Notes under the pieces: model-generated
What the model was told of the DNA's origin: nothing
The model's input: only the letters and a program-made list of their open reading frames with translations
The model's database searches: none
Shown here: one piece after another, positions 42,907-51,689 of the stretch
Numbering within the stretch: the stretch's first letter is position 1
Layout: every line of letters begins with the position of its first letter
Program-made: the position numbers and the translations under genes
Assembly: GCF_002914525.1 (NCBI RefSeq)
Contig: NZ_LODW01000104.1
Span: forward strand, 124,001 to 188,000
Direction of reading: 5' to 3'
DNA: 64,000 bases
Source of the DNA: Rhizobium hidalgonense
GTDB taxonomy: Bacteria; Pseudomonadota; Alphaproteobacteria; Rhizobiales; Rhizobiaceae

Positions 42907-44439
42907 TTATGCCGCTGCCGTCAGCCTTTCGCCGGCGATCCTGTAAGAAATCGCCTCAGCGAGGTGAAGACGACCCACCGTCGGCTTGCCGTCGAGATCG
43001 GCCAAGGTGCGGGCGACCTTGAGGACGCGGTGGTAGCCGCGGGCGGAGAATTTCATTTTTTCGGCGGCGTCGCGCAGAAGTTGCAGGCCGCCGGCGTCGG
43101 GTTCGGCGAGTTTTTCGATCATTGATGTGGAGCAGCGGGCGTTGGTGCCGATGCCCTTGGCGCCGGCGGCCTCGAAGCGTTGCTGCTGGATCTCGCGGGC
43201 GCGGGCGACGCGCCGGGCGACGTCGGCGCTGGTCTCGGCTGCCATCGGCCGGATCAGATCGGCGGCGGAGACGGCGGGCACGTCGATGCGGATATCGATG
43301 CGGTCCATCAGCGGGCCGGAGATGCGGGCCTGGTAATCGCTCATGCAGCGCGGACCGCGGGCGCAGGTGTGGCCGGGTTCACCGGCCATGCCGCAGCGGC
43401 AGGGGTTCATCGCCGCGATCAGCTGGAATTTAGCGGGATAGGAGACGCGGTGATTGGCGCGGGCAATGACGCATTCGCCGCCTTCGAGCGGCTGGCGCAG
43501 CGCATCGAGCGCCTGCGGCGTGAACTCGGGAAACTCGTCGAGGAAGAGCACGCCGTGATGGGCAAGCGAGGCCTCGCCCGGTCGGGCACGCAGTCCGCCG
43601 CCAACAAGGGCTGCCATGGTGGCGGAATGATGCGGAGTGCGGAAGGGCCGGCGGTCGGAGAGCTTGCCGCCGGTGAGCTGACCGGCGATCGAATGGACCA
43701 TCGACACCTCAAGCAGTTCGGCGGCCGAGAGCGGCGGCAGGATCGACGGCAGCCGGGACGCCAGCATCGACTTGCCGGAGCCGGGAGGCCCGACCATCAG
43801 GAGATTATGGCCGCCGGCGGCCGCCACTTCGAGCGCCCGCTTGGCGCTTTCCTGGCCCTTGATCTCGGCCAGATCCGGCAGGTTGGCGGCATTGGCGCGG
43901 ATCGACGCTTCCGGCCGCGTGAGCACCTGGGTGCCACGGAAGTGATTGGCAAGGGCAATCAGGCTGCGCGGTGCGAGAATATTGACCTCGGCGCCGGCCC
44001 AGGCGGCTTCGGCGCCGCTTTCAGCCGGGCAGATCAACCCCTTGCCGAGCGCATTGGCGCCGATGGCAGCCGGCAGCGCGCCCGATATGGCAGCGATCGT
44101 GCCGTCAAGGTTGAGTTCGCCGACGACGACATAATCCGACAGCGCATCGGCGGGGATGGCGCCAAGGGCGGCCATCAGCGCGAGCGCAATCGGGAGATCG
44201 AAATGTGAACCCTCTTTTGGCAGATCGGCGGGCGCCAGGTTGACCGTCACCCGCTTGGCCGGCAGCGCCAAGCCGGAGGCATGAAGGGCCGCCTGCACGC
44301 GCTCGCGGCTTTCGGCCACAGCCTTATCGGGCAGGCCGACGATCTGCATGCCGACCTTGCCGGGAGCGACCATGACCTGGACCTCGACCGGCACACCTTC
44401 GATGCCCTGAAATGCCACCGTACTGACACGCGCAACCAT
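42907..44439 (-). CDS. comM: YifB/ComM family Mg chelatase-like AAA+ ATPase
   Basis: A 510-residue AAA+ protein of the ComM family, hexameric helicases that promote branch migration in natural transformation. N-terminal Lon-like ChlI domain (NLAPADLPKEGSHFDLPIAL), P-loop MVGPPGSGKSMLASRLP (about 215-231), Walker B GVLFLDEFPEF, the zinc-like Cys cluster in CRCGMAGEPGHTCARGPRC and a C-terminal Mg-chelatase helical domain. It lies 169 bases downstream of gshB. Confidence 0.93.
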   Translation of the reverse strand: MVARVSTVAFQGIEGVPVEVQVMVAPGKVGMQIVGLPDKAVAESRERVQAALHASGLALPAKRVTVNLAPADLPKEGSHFDLPIALALMAALGAIPADALSDYVVVGELNLDGTIAAISGALPAAIGANALGKGLICPAESGAEAAWAGAEVNILAPRSLIALANHFRGTQVLTRPEASIRANAANLPDLAEIKGQESAKRALEVAAAGGHNLLMVGPPGSGKSMLASRLPSILPPLSAAELLEVSMVHSIAGQLTGGKLSDRRPFRTPHHSATMAALVGGGLRARPGEASLAHHGVLFLDEFPEFTPQALDALRQPLEGGECVIARANHRVSYPAKFQLIAAMNPCRCGMAGEPGHTCARGPRCMSDYQARISGPLMDRIDIRIDVPAVSAADLIRPMAAETSADVARRVARAREIQQQRFEAAGAKGIGTNARCSTSMIEKLAEPDAGGLQLLRDAAEKMKFSARGYHRVLKVARTLADLDGKPTVGRLHLAEAISYRIAGERLTAAA

Positions 44440-44558
44440 CGACCCATCCCCTTGCCCGCAAACTCTTATAGCGCTTGCAACCCGTCAGGGCCAGCGGTTG
44501 CAATCTGGCACGGAAGCGGGAACAAAACAAGAACAATCAAGGAACGTAGTCGTATCGC

Positions 44559-44586
44559 CTGTGACCGAGGTTGTACCCGGTCACAG
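44559..44586. other. Inverted repeat between gshB and the comM-like gene
   Basis: CTGTGACCG/CGGTCACAG, 9-bp arms around a 10-base loop, 22 bases after the gshB stop. There is no T-run; it could be a processing or termination structure or a regulator site. Nothing else stands out in this 169-base gap. Confidence 0.4.
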
Positions 44587-44608
44587 CGCTCGGGGTCACG
44601 CGGCAGGA

Positions 44609-45556
44609 TCAGCCGCGCTTGCGCTCGATCGCATCCCAGAGCAGGCTGGCAATGTCAGCGCCGCCGAACTTTTTGACCTCGCGGATGCCTGTCGGCGAGG
44701 TGACGTTGATCTCGGTCATGTAATCGCCGATCACATCGATGCCGACGAGCAGGAAGCCACGCTCCCGCAGCGCCGGGCCGATGCGGGCGCAGATTTCCTG
44801 TTCGCGCGCCGTCAGTTCGGTCGCCTCGGCGCGGCCGCCGACATGCATGTTGGAGCGGCTGTCGTGCTCGGCCGGAACGCGGTTGATGGCGCCGGCGAAT
44901 TCGCCATCGACCAGGATGATCCGTTTGTCGCCCTTGCGCACGTCGGGCAGATATTGCTGGGCGATGAAGGGCTCGCGGAAAAGCTGGCCGAACATTTCCA
45001 GCAACGAGGAGAGGTTGCGGTCGTCGCGGGTCGAATGGAAGACGCCGGCGCCGCCATTGCCGTAGAGTGGCTTCAGAATGATGTCGCCCATCTCGTCGCG
45101 GAAGCGGCGGATCTCGGCAGCATCCTTGGTGATCAGCGTCTTCGGCATCAGGTCGGCAAATTCGGTGACGAAGATTTTTTCCGGCGAATTGCGCACCCAG
45201 GCCGGATCGTTGACGACAAGCGTCTTCGGATGGATGCGCTCGAGCAAATGCGTCGAGGTGATATAGGCCATATCGAAGGGCGGATCTTGGCGCAGCAGCA
45301 CGACATCCATGGTCGAGAGGTCGACGCGCTCGGGCGCGCCAAGCTCGAAGTGATCGTCCTTGACGTCGCGCAGCAGCATCGGCTCGACGCTGGCAAAGAG
45401 TTTGCCGTCACGGAAGCTCAGGCGCTCGGGCGTGTAATGGAACAGCTTGTAGCCGCGCGCCTGCGCCTCCAGGCTCATGGCGAAGGTGGAATCACCTGCA
45501 ATATTGATGCTGGCGACATGGTCCATCTGGACCGCTACATTGGTGATCTTGGCCAT
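44609..45556 (-). CDS. gshB: Glutathione synthase
   Basis: A 315-residue ATP-grasp ligase that joins Gly to gamma-glutamylcysteine. N-terminal KITNVAVQMDHVASINIAGD, MDVVLLRQDPPFDMAYI, the ATP-grasp DIILKPLYGNGGAGVF and the metal-binding LLVGIDVIGDYMTEINVTSP are diagnostic. Full length. It is followed by a comM-like gene and preceded by the terminator of the sugar ABC operon. Confidence 0.97.
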   Translation of the reverse strand: MAKITNVAVQMDHVASINIAGDSTFAMSLEAQARGYKLFHYTPERLSFRDGKLFASVEPMLLRDVKDDHFELGAPERVDLSTMDVVLLRQDPPFDMAYITSTHLLERIHPKTLVVNDPAWVRNSPEKIFVTEFADLMPKTLITKDAAEIRRFRDEMGDIILKPLYGNGGAGVFHSTRDDRNLSSLLEMFGQLFREPFIAQQYLPDVRKGDKRIILVDGEFAGAINRVPAEHDSRSNMHVGGRAEATELTAREQEICARIGPALRERGFLLVGIDVIGDYMTEINVTSPTGIREVKKFGGADIASLLWDAIERKRG

Positions 45557-45608
45557 TTCCGTCCCTCGCTGAATGCCGGACAGATGTAGGTCGGCGGGAT
45601 ATCAAACG

Positions 45609-45641
45609 CAACGGCCAATCGGGGCTTCCGATCGGCCGTTG
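45609..45641 (-). terminator. Terminator of the sugar ABC operon
   Basis: A 14-bp stem (CAACGGCC...GGCCGTTG, one mismatch) with a five-base loop, 20 bases beyond the permease stop on the minus strand. Only a broken T-run (GCGTTTGAT) follows. Confidence 0.6.
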
Positions 45642-45661
45642 TTTATGCTCGCATCGGCTGA

Positions 45662-46684
45662 TCAGCGCGTTTCGAGAATGCGCATCAGCCGGCCGCGATA
45701 GCTATCGAGAATGACGGCAAGCACGATGACGGCGCCGATAACGATCGGCTTGATATTGTCGTCGGCGCCGAGGAGCTGCAATCCGGTCGACAGCACCTGC
45801 AGAATGCATGCACCGACCAGCGTACCGATGATCGAGCCCTTGCCGCCCGAGAGGCTGGTGCCGCCGATGATGACGGCGGCGATGGCGTTCAGCTCGTAGC
45901 CGATGCCGGCAACCGGGCTGCCGACATTGAGGCGGAGCAGATAGACCATGGCGGCAATACCGGCGGTCAACCCGGAAATCGTGAAGACGGCGATCTTGTA
46001 TCGCTTCGGCTGATGTCCCGACAGGCGGACGGCCTCTTCATTGGTGCCGATCGCGAAGACGAAGCGGCCGAAGACGGTGTAGCGCAGCACGAACCAGCCG
46101 ACCAGCACGACGACGATCGCGATCAGAAAGATCGACGGAAAGATGCCCCAGAAGATCAGGTTGCCGAAATCGACGAAGGGCTGCGGCAGGCCTGTGATCG
46201 TCGAATTGTCGCTGACGACACGCGCCAGGCCGCTCGCGACGTTCAGCATGCCGAGGGTGACGATGAAGGACGGCAGCTTCCACTTCTCGCAGATCCAGCC
46301 GTTGACGGCGCCAAGGGCTGCACCCGTGCCCATCGAGGCCAGGCAGGCGAGAACGATTGCCTGCCATGGCGAAAACGCCGGGTTGATCATGATCGTCGCA
46401 CCGATGACGGTGCAAAGGGCCAGCAGCGAGCCGACAGAAAGATCGATGCCGCCGATGAGGATGACGAAGGTCATGCCGGCGGCCAGCACGGTGTTGATGG
46501 CGATCTGCACGAAGATCTTCAGGAAGTTCTCCGGTGTGGCGAAATAGGGCGCCGTCGCCGAGAAAAACGCCAGGATCAGGATGAGGGCGATGGCAACGCC
46601 CGCCTCCTTCATCGAGATCCGGATCAGCTTGTCCCAGACGCTGACCTCTTTCGTCTCGGTCTGTTTTTCAATGTTGGCGGACAC
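45662..46684 (-). CDS. Sugar ABC transporter permease (RbsC type)
   Basis: A 340-residue inner-membrane permease with about eight to ten helices. Family segments are INTVLAAGMTFVILIGGIDLSVGSLLAL and AIAAVIIGGTSLSGGKGSIIGTLVGA. I use the GTG start at 46684, because AAGGAG lies seven bases upstream and the longer frame has an unlikely N-terminus; this start lies inside the ATPase gene (17-base overlap). It is last in the binding protein, ATPase, permease operon. Confidence 0.92.
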   Translation of the reverse strand: MSANIEKQTETKEVSVWDKLIRISMKEAGVAIALILILAFFSATAPYFATPENFLKIFVQIAINTVLAAGMTFVILIGGIDLSVGSLLALCTVIGATIMINPAFSPWQAIVLACLASMGTGAALGAVNGWICEKWKLPSFIVTLGMLNVASGLARVVSDNSTITGLPQPFVDFGNLIFWGIFPSIFLIAIVVVLVGWFVLRYTVFGRFVFAIGTNEEAVRLSGHQPKRYKIAVFTISGLTAGIAAMVYLLRLNVGSPVAGIGYELNAIAAVIIGGTSLSGGKGSIIGTLVGACILQVLSTGLQLLGADDNIKPIVIGAVIVLAVILDSYRGRLMRILETR

Positions 46685-48203
46685 GGCTGTACTCCTTGTA
46701 GGCGAGCGAAAGGATCCTGCTTTCGTCAAATTGTTCCCGGGCTATTTCCCCTGATATCTTGCCGTCGGAGAAAACGACGATGCGATGGCAGATGCCCATC
46801 AGCTCCGGCAGATCCGAAGAGACGACCAGAACACCCTTGCCCTCGGCCGCAAACTTCCACAGAAGCTCATAGATTTCGGCCTTGGCGCCGACGTCGATAC
46901 CCCGCGTCGGCTCATCGAAAATCAGCACCTTGGGGCCGCGAAACAGCCATTTGGCAATGACGACCTTCTGCTGATTGCCGCCGGAAAAGGTCCGGACCGC
47001 CTGATGGATGGACGGGGTCTTGATCCTGAGCTCGCGCACGAGACGCTGGGCGTGATCATTTTCCGCCTTGCCCATGATCAGGCCGTTGCGGGAGATCTTG
47101 TCGAGGGCAGTGATGGTGGCGTTTTCGGCGCAGCTCATGTCGAGCATCAGGCCCTGCATCTTGCGGTCTTCGGTCGCAAGGCACAGCCCGGCGGCAACCG
47201 CATCCTTGGGCGAATGGATCTCGACTGGCTCGCCGTTCAGGCGGATCTCGCCTGCCGCCTTGAGGTCGGCGCCGAACAGGGCACGCACCGCCTCGGTGCG
47301 GCCGCTGCCGACCAGGCCGGCAACGCCGACGATTTCGCCCTTGGCCACGGAAAAGGACAGTTCCGGGCTATGGCGCGTCACCTTCAGGCCGGAAACGCCG
47401 AGCGCCTCGCCGGATACCGTGCTGTCGCCTTTGAAAATGCCGTGATCGGCAAGCTTGCGTCCGACCATCAGCTCGACGATCTCGGGGATGCCAAGTCCTG
47501 GCAGCGGACGGGTGATCACGTGCTGGCCGTCGCGCAGCACCGTCACATCGTCACCGACTTCGAAGATCTCTTCCAGCCGGTGCGAGATGTAGAGCGTGGG
47601 GACGCCGCGGCTCTTCAGGCGCTTCAGAATTTCGAAGAGGCGATCGACCTCCTTGGAGGTCAGCGTTGCCGTCGGTTCGTCGAGGACGAGAAGCTTGCTT
47701 TCGTAGCACAGCGCCTTGGCGATCTCGACCAGCTGCAGTTGCGCGACGCTGAGGCGGCTTGCCGGTGTCGTCGGCGCCACGTCGAGGCCGACCTCTTCGA
47801 GGAGTTCCGCCGCCCTGGCGTTCATCGCCTTGTAGTTCACCAGGCCGTATCGGCGCGGCAGATGCTCAAACAGCAGGTTTTCGGCCACCGTCAGGTTGGA
47901 AAGCGGGTGCAGTTCCTGGTGAATGACCCGGATGCCCGCCCTGAACGCCTCCAGCGGCGAAGACGGATGATAAGGCTTGCCGTCAAACAGGATATGGCCG
48001 TCATCCGGCCGGAAGACACCGCCGAGCAGATTGATCAGGGTCGACTTTCCGGCGCCGTTCTCGCCGAGGAGAACGTGCCCCTTGCCGCGGCCGATCCGAA
48101 TGGAGACATCCCTGAGCGCCACGACGCCGGGGAAGCGCTTGCCGATCCCCTCAAGCCTCAGGATGTCGTCATCTGCTCTATCTGACACGGCGACCTCATG
48201 CAT
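46668..48203 (-). CDS. Sugar ABC transporter ATP-binding protein (RbsA type)
   Basis: A 511-residue double-ATPase subunit of the carbohydrate uptake type 2 family. The first NBD has LLGENGAGKSTLINLLGG, the signature LSVAQLQLVEIAKAL and LLVLDEPTATLT. The second has GLVGSGRTEAVRALFG as a degenerate P-loop, FSGGNQQKVVIAKWL and LIFDEPTRGIDVGAK, as in RbsA. Start at MHEVAVSDRAD. It is separated from the binding-protein gene by 152 bases, which may hold a processing signal that keeps binding protein in excess. Confidence 0.94.
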   Translation of the reverse strand: MHEVAVSDRADDDILRLEGIGKRFPGVVALRDVSIRIGRGKGHVLLGENGAGKSTLINLLGGVFRPDDGHILFDGKPYHPSSPLEAFRAGIRVIHQELHPLSNLTVAENLLFEHLPRRYGLVNYKAMNARAAELLEEVGLDVAPTTPASRLSVAQLQLVEIAKALCYESKLLVLDEPTATLTSKEVDRLFEILKRLKSRGVPTLYISHRLEEIFEVGDDVTVLRDGQHVITRPLPGLGIPEIVELMVGRKLADHGIFKGDSTVSGEALGVSGLKVTRHSPELSFSVAKGEIVGVAGLVGSGRTEAVRALFGADLKAAGEIRLNGEPVEIHSPKDAVAAGLCLATEDRKMQGLMLDMSCAENATITALDKISRNGLIMGKAENDHAQRLVRELRIKTPSIHQAVRTFSGGNQQKVVIAKWLFRGPKVLIFDEPTRGIDVGAKAEIYELLWKFAAEGKGVLVVSSDLPELMGICHRIVVFSDGKISGEIAREQFDESRILSLAYKEYSRVRQH

Positions 48204-48355
48204 GGTCTTTTCAATTCGAAATGTTACAGCGTCCTCCACGTGCCGGAAAAGCGCGACGCGCATCCCGGAGGCTTGAGATTAAGCCTCACCCGGAAGGATC
48301 GATGCTGCAGCGGTTGGCGCCGGCCGCGGCCGACGCCTCCCTTGCTTGCTGTCGA

Positions 48356-49339
48356 TTATTTCAGATCGGCCGCGGTGACGAGCTTGACGTCGGTCTTGAC
48401 CCAGCCAGTGAATTTTTCGCCGGCCAGTTCGCGCATGCCATAGTCGATGCCCATGACCGCCATTTGCGCACCATACTGCTCGACGGTGGCAAGCATCTTG
48501 CCGTCCTTGATCAGCGGCTGGACGGGCGGAATGTTGTCGAAGCCGACGACCTTGATCTTGCCGGCCTGGCCGGCGGCATCGAGGGCCTTGACGACGCCGA
48601 GGGCCATGGAGTCGTTGGCGGCCATGACACCTTGAATATCCTTATACTTCGTCAGGAAGTTGGTCATGACGGTGTTGGCTTCCTCCGTCTCCCAATGGGC
48701 GGTCTTGCTGTCGAGAAGCTCGAGCTTGCCGGTCTTGACGGAGTCCATGAAGCCTTCCTTGCGCTCCTTGGCATTGTCGGCCTCGGGGTTGCCCTCGAGG
48801 ATGACGACCTTGGCGCCGGGGCCCAGATCCTTGGCAAGCGCATCGCCCGCAAGCTTTGCGCCTTCCTTGTTGTCAGGCCCGAAGAAAGCCAGATCGATCC
48901 CAGCCTTCTTCTTGGCGTCGGCATCGAGCGGCACGTCGATGTTGATCACCTTGACACCGGCCTTGACGGCCTTTGCCAGCGGGGTGGCCATCGCCTTGGA
49001 ATCGGCCGGAGCCACAACGATGATATCGTATTTCTGAGTGACGAAGTTTTCGACGGCGTCGACCTGCGAGGCAAAATCACGCTCGTCCTTCATGCCGACG
49101 GCCTTGAACTCGAATTTGTTCTTGTTTTCGGCCGCATATTTGTCGGCGCCGGCCTTCATCTGCTTGAAGAACTCATTGGACAAGGACTTCATGATCAGGC
49201 CGACTTTCGGCTTTTCGGCAGCAAAGGCTGTTGACACGCTGCAGGACAGCGCCAGCACCAGGGTGCCGGCAAGCCCGAGCTTCAAGGCCGCACGACGCGG
49301 CGCACTGATCATGACGGATTCACGCTTAAAATTGGACAT
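48356..49339 (-). CDS. Sugar ABC transporter substrate-binding protein (RbsB type)
   Basis: A 327-residue periplasmic binding protein of peripla_BP_4 class. Signal peptide: basic N-terminus (APRRAALKLG) and hydrophobic core up to the AFAAEKPKVG cleavage region. It then shows VGLIMKSLSNEFFKQMKAG and GVMAANDSMALGVVKAL, typical of ribose/galactose-like binding proteins. I start at 49339, with GGGAGG upstream. First gene of the operon, under a promoter overlapped by a LacI-type operator. The actual sugar is unknown; there is no kinase or isomerase alongside. Confidence 0.93.
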   Translation of the reverse strand: MSNFKRESVMISAPRRAALKLGLAGTLVLALSCSVSTAFAAEKPKVGLIMKSLSNEFFKQMKAGADKYAAENKNKFEFKAVGMKDERDFASQVDAVENFVTQKYDIIVVAPADSKAMATPLAKAVKAGVKVINIDVPLDADAKKKAGIDLAFFGPDNKEGAKLAGDALAKDLGPGAKVVILEGNPEADNAKERKEGFMDSVKTGKLELLDSKTAHWETEEANTVMTNFLTKYKDIQGVMAANDSMALGVVKALDAAGQAGKIKVVGFDNIPPVQPLIKDGKMLATVEQYGAQMAVMGIDYGMRELAGEKFTGWVKTDVKLVTAADLK

Positions 49340-49392
49340 TTTTTCCTCCCGAACGGCTCTGGGCTCAGCTCCATCTGAGTTGCCCTCGGCAA

Positions 49393-49405
49393 TGAACCGT
49401 TTCCA
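49393..49405. promoter_or_regulatory. LacI-type operator, ABC operon side
   Basis: TGAACCGTTTCCA, nearly symmetric around the central CG (GAAnCGnTTC form of LacI-family sites). It lies just downstream of the ABC promoter's -10 box, where a repressor would block the start. An identical 13-mer is found at 49508-49520. Confidence 0.7.
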
Positions 49406-49413
49406 ACGACGAA

Positions 49414-49441
49414 TGGGTAACACGCCTTCAGGAATTGTCAA
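49414..49441 (-). promoter_or_regulatory. Promoter of the sugar ABC operon
   Basis: Minus-strand TTGACA (49436-49441), a 16-base spacer and TACCCA (49414-49419), about 75 bases upstream of the binding-protein start. Confidence 0.55.
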
Positions 49442-49492
49442 GCGGCCGAAGGAAGGCGGAGAAGCCACCTTTATGGGCTGGTTCGATTCATA

Positions 49493-49521
49493 TTGACATA
49501 TGTGTGATGAACCGTTTCCAT
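49493..49521 (+). promoter_or_regulatory. Promoter of the lacI-type gene
   Basis: TTGACA (49493-49498), a 17-base spacer and TTCCAT (49516-49521). The -10 half overlaps the operator copy at 49508-49520, which suggests autorepression. Confidence 0.45.
49508..49520. promoter_or_regulatory. LacI-type operator, regulator side
   Basis: Second exact copy of TGAACCGTTTCCA, 115 bases from the first (about 11 helical turns) and overlapping the regulator's own promoter. The pair would allow looping across the divergent region. The remaining part of the 333-base gap shows no other motif. Confidence 0.7.
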
Positions 49522-49672
49522 GTTCGTTCTATAGGTTCCGCTCAGCAGCTTGGACCGTCGAAATCGAGACGCAACCCTTTGACTGGGGAGCTGAAGACCA
49601 TTAGCTGGAAACTTGGATCAGACGCTCGCGGGCGTCTTGCGCAAGCAACGATGAAGGGCAACTATTTCTGTC

Positions 49673-50683
49673 ATGTCAAAGGTCGGGATCAGGGACGTTG
49701 CCAAGCTTGCAGGTGTTTCCACCGGCACCGTTTCCAGGGTTTTGAACGATCATCCCTCGGTGACCAAGGACGTGCGGGCGCGGGTCGGAGAGATCATCAA
49801 GGACCTGGGTTATCTGCCCGACCCGTCGGCAAGAAGCATGCGCAGCAAGGTCAGCCGCCTGATCGGCATCGTCATTCCGGATCTGACCAATCCATTCTTC
49901 TCCGAACTTGTGCAATCGGCGGAGCAGGCGGCGGCCAATCACGGCTATAATATCATCGTCATGACCTCGCTTGATCATGCGGCCAAGGAAGCCGATCGGA
50001 TCAAGCAGCTGACGAGCAGGAAGGTCGACGGCATCATTCTCGTTCCGAGCAATGATTTCCACACGATCAAGCTGCCCAAGGGATTGCCGATCGTCGTCGT
50101 CGACCGTCTGATGCCCGGATATTCCGGCATTGCCGCCGATCACCGCTCTGGCGTTCGTCTTGGTGTCGAGCATCTTCTCAAGCTCGGCCATCGCCGCATC
50201 GGCTTCATTTCCGGGCCCGGGCACTCCGTCCCCGCCAATGACCGCCTCAGGGGTTATCTCGACGCCATGGAGCAGGCGGATGGCGGCACGAAAATGGCCG
50301 GACCGCCGCTGATTGCCGAGGCGGCTTTCGACTATGAAAGCGGCCGCTCCGCGGGAAATTATCTTCTGGCCCGGGCGCGCAACGAGCGGCCGACGGCGAT
50401 CTTTGCCAGCTCGGACCAGCAGGCGATCGGCTGCATGCGGGCGGCGCATGATCTGGGAATTCCGATCCCTGCAGCCCTTTCCATCGTCGGCTTCGACGGC
50501 ATTCCGCTCGCCAGCATGACGACGCCGCGTCTGACGACGGTGAAGCAGCCGATCCAAGACGTCGCCGCCGCCGCGGTCGCCGTTCTGTTGAACAAGCAGA
50601 CCGCGCCCGAGCTCGATAATCCGATCCTGTTTGCCTGCGAGGTGTTAGAGGGGGAGACGACCGCCCCGCCCCAGCCGGATTAG
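49673..50683 (+). CDS. LacI family transcriptional regulator
   Basis: A 336-residue LacI/GalR repressor. HTH VGIRDVAKLAGVSTGTVSRV (residues 4-23) and hinge region DPSARSMRSKVSRLIGIVI, then a periplasmic-binding-protein-like core (DLTNPFFSELVQSAEQAA, FASSDQQAIGCMRAAHDLGI, GFDGIPLASMTTPRLTTV). Divergent from the sugar ABC operon and flanked by paired operators; it should repress both until its sugar binds. Confidence 0.94.
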   Translation: MSKVGIRDVAKLAGVSTGTVSRVLNDHPSVTKDVRARVGEIIKDLGYLPDPSARSMRSKVSRLIGIVIPDLTNPFFSELVQSAEQAAANHGYNIIVMTSLDHAAKEADRIKQLTSRKVDGIILVPSNDFHTIKLPKGLPIVVVDRLMPGYSGIAADHRSGVRLGVEHLLKLGHRRIGFISGPGHSVPANDRLRGYLDAMEQADGGTKMAGPPLIAEAAFDYESGRSAGNYLLARARNERPTAIFASSDQQAIGCMRAAHDLGIPIPAALSIVGFDGIPLASMTTPRLTTVKQPIQDVAAAAVAVLLNKQTAPELDNPILFACEVLEGETTAPPQPD

Positions 50684-50703
50684 CGCATAACCGGCAGCGC
50701 CGT

Positions 50704-51207
50704 TCAGGCGGCGATGCCCTGGTTGCCGCCGTTGCGCAGCATGTTGCGGAGGCGATAGGCGATCGCCAAGGGCTTGGGGAAAGGCTTGCGCAGGAAGGCG
50801 ACCTTGCGGACATAGGTGTCGACCCGCCAGCTCGCCCAGGTCCCGCCCGCAAAAAAGGCGACGTCGCCGGTGCAGAGCGTGCGTTCAGTGCCGTCGTCAG
50901 CGGTGATATGGACCTCGCCTTCGAGGATCATCACGGTCTCGTCCCAGCCGAAATACCAGCGGAATTCACCCGATGTGCAGTCCCAGATCGCCGTCAGCGA
51001 GGCCTCGTCATGACCGCGCGAATGTTCGCCGGTGCGGGCCTGCGGATTGCCCCTGACGATCCAGTCCGGATTGATCGGCGTCGATTTCATCGGCAAGAGA
51101 TCGCTCGCATGGGCGACGAAGGATTTCCCGGCCGGCTTCACCACGGCATAAGGCACCGTGCGCGCGGCCATGGCGACCGCACTTGCAAGCATCATCTTCC
51201 AGGCCAT
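50704..51207 (-). CDS. Cupin domain-containing protein
   Basis: A 167-residue protein with a single cupin barrel (FRWYFGWDETVMILEGEVHI, TLCTGDVAFFAGG, about residues 80-135). It matches the EutQ/DUF861-like (sugar-binding cupin) group. I start at MAWKMMLAS (51207), preceded by GGGGATTGTTTC; an upstream GTG at 51234 is possible. It ends 20 bases from the lacI-type gene, convergent to it. Role unknown; possibly sugar handling for the adjacent importer. Confidence 0.8.
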   Translation of the reverse strand: MAWKMMLASAVAMAARTVPYAVVKPAGKSFVAHASDLLPMKSTPINPDWIVRGNPQARTGEHSRGHDEASLTAIWDCTSGEFRWYFGWDETVMILEGEVHITADDGTERTLCTGDVAFFAGGTWASWRVDTYVRKVAFLRKPFPKPLAIAYRLRNMLRNGGNQGIAA

Positions 51208-51320
51208 GAAACAATCCCCAATTGTTATCCCCACTTAGGGCGTAGCAGAGAGGCGTAAGAAGCTGGTTCACACGGGAACTAAAAGTTTAACGATTGGGAA
51301 GGCGATCGGTTGAAAGAGGG

Positions 51321-51689
51321 TCAGAAAGCGTCGGGAAAGTGCCGCGGCAGCCGGCCGGGCATAACCGCGACGATATCGTAGCGCTGGGAAAGCCGGGCCT
51401 GATCCACTTGCCGGGCAAGCCAGAGATCGCTTGCCGCCCGTATGCGCTTCTGGGCGGCGGCGGAGACGGCGTCGACAGCCGCGGCCTCGCCACGGCGGGC
51501 CTTGACCTCGACGAAAACGGCGAGATCGCCTTTGCGGGCAATGATATCGATCTCGCCGAGCCGGGTGCGGTGGCGCAGCGCCAGGATGCGGTACCCCTTC
51601 AGCATCAGAAAGACGGCAGCGACATATTCCGACATCAGGCCGCGGCGCAGCGCCTTCCTTCTCATAGCAGTGAGGTCGCTATCGGCCAT
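51321..51689 (-). CDS. YraN family (UPF0102) endonuclease-like protein
   Basis: A 122-residue protein of the YraN family with a restriction-endonuclease-like core: RLGEIDIIARKGDLAVFVEVKAR carries the E-x-D...E-x-K pattern. Function unknown, but conserved next to rsmI in many bacteria. It overlaps the end of rsmI by 11 bases, so the two are coupled. Confidence 0.92.
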   Translation of the reverse strand: MADSDLTAMRRKALRRGLMSEYVAAVFLMLKGYRILALRHRTRLGEIDIIARKGDLAVFVEVKARRGEAAAVDAVSAAAQKRIRAASDLWLARQVDQARLSQRYDIVAVMPGRLPRHFPDAF

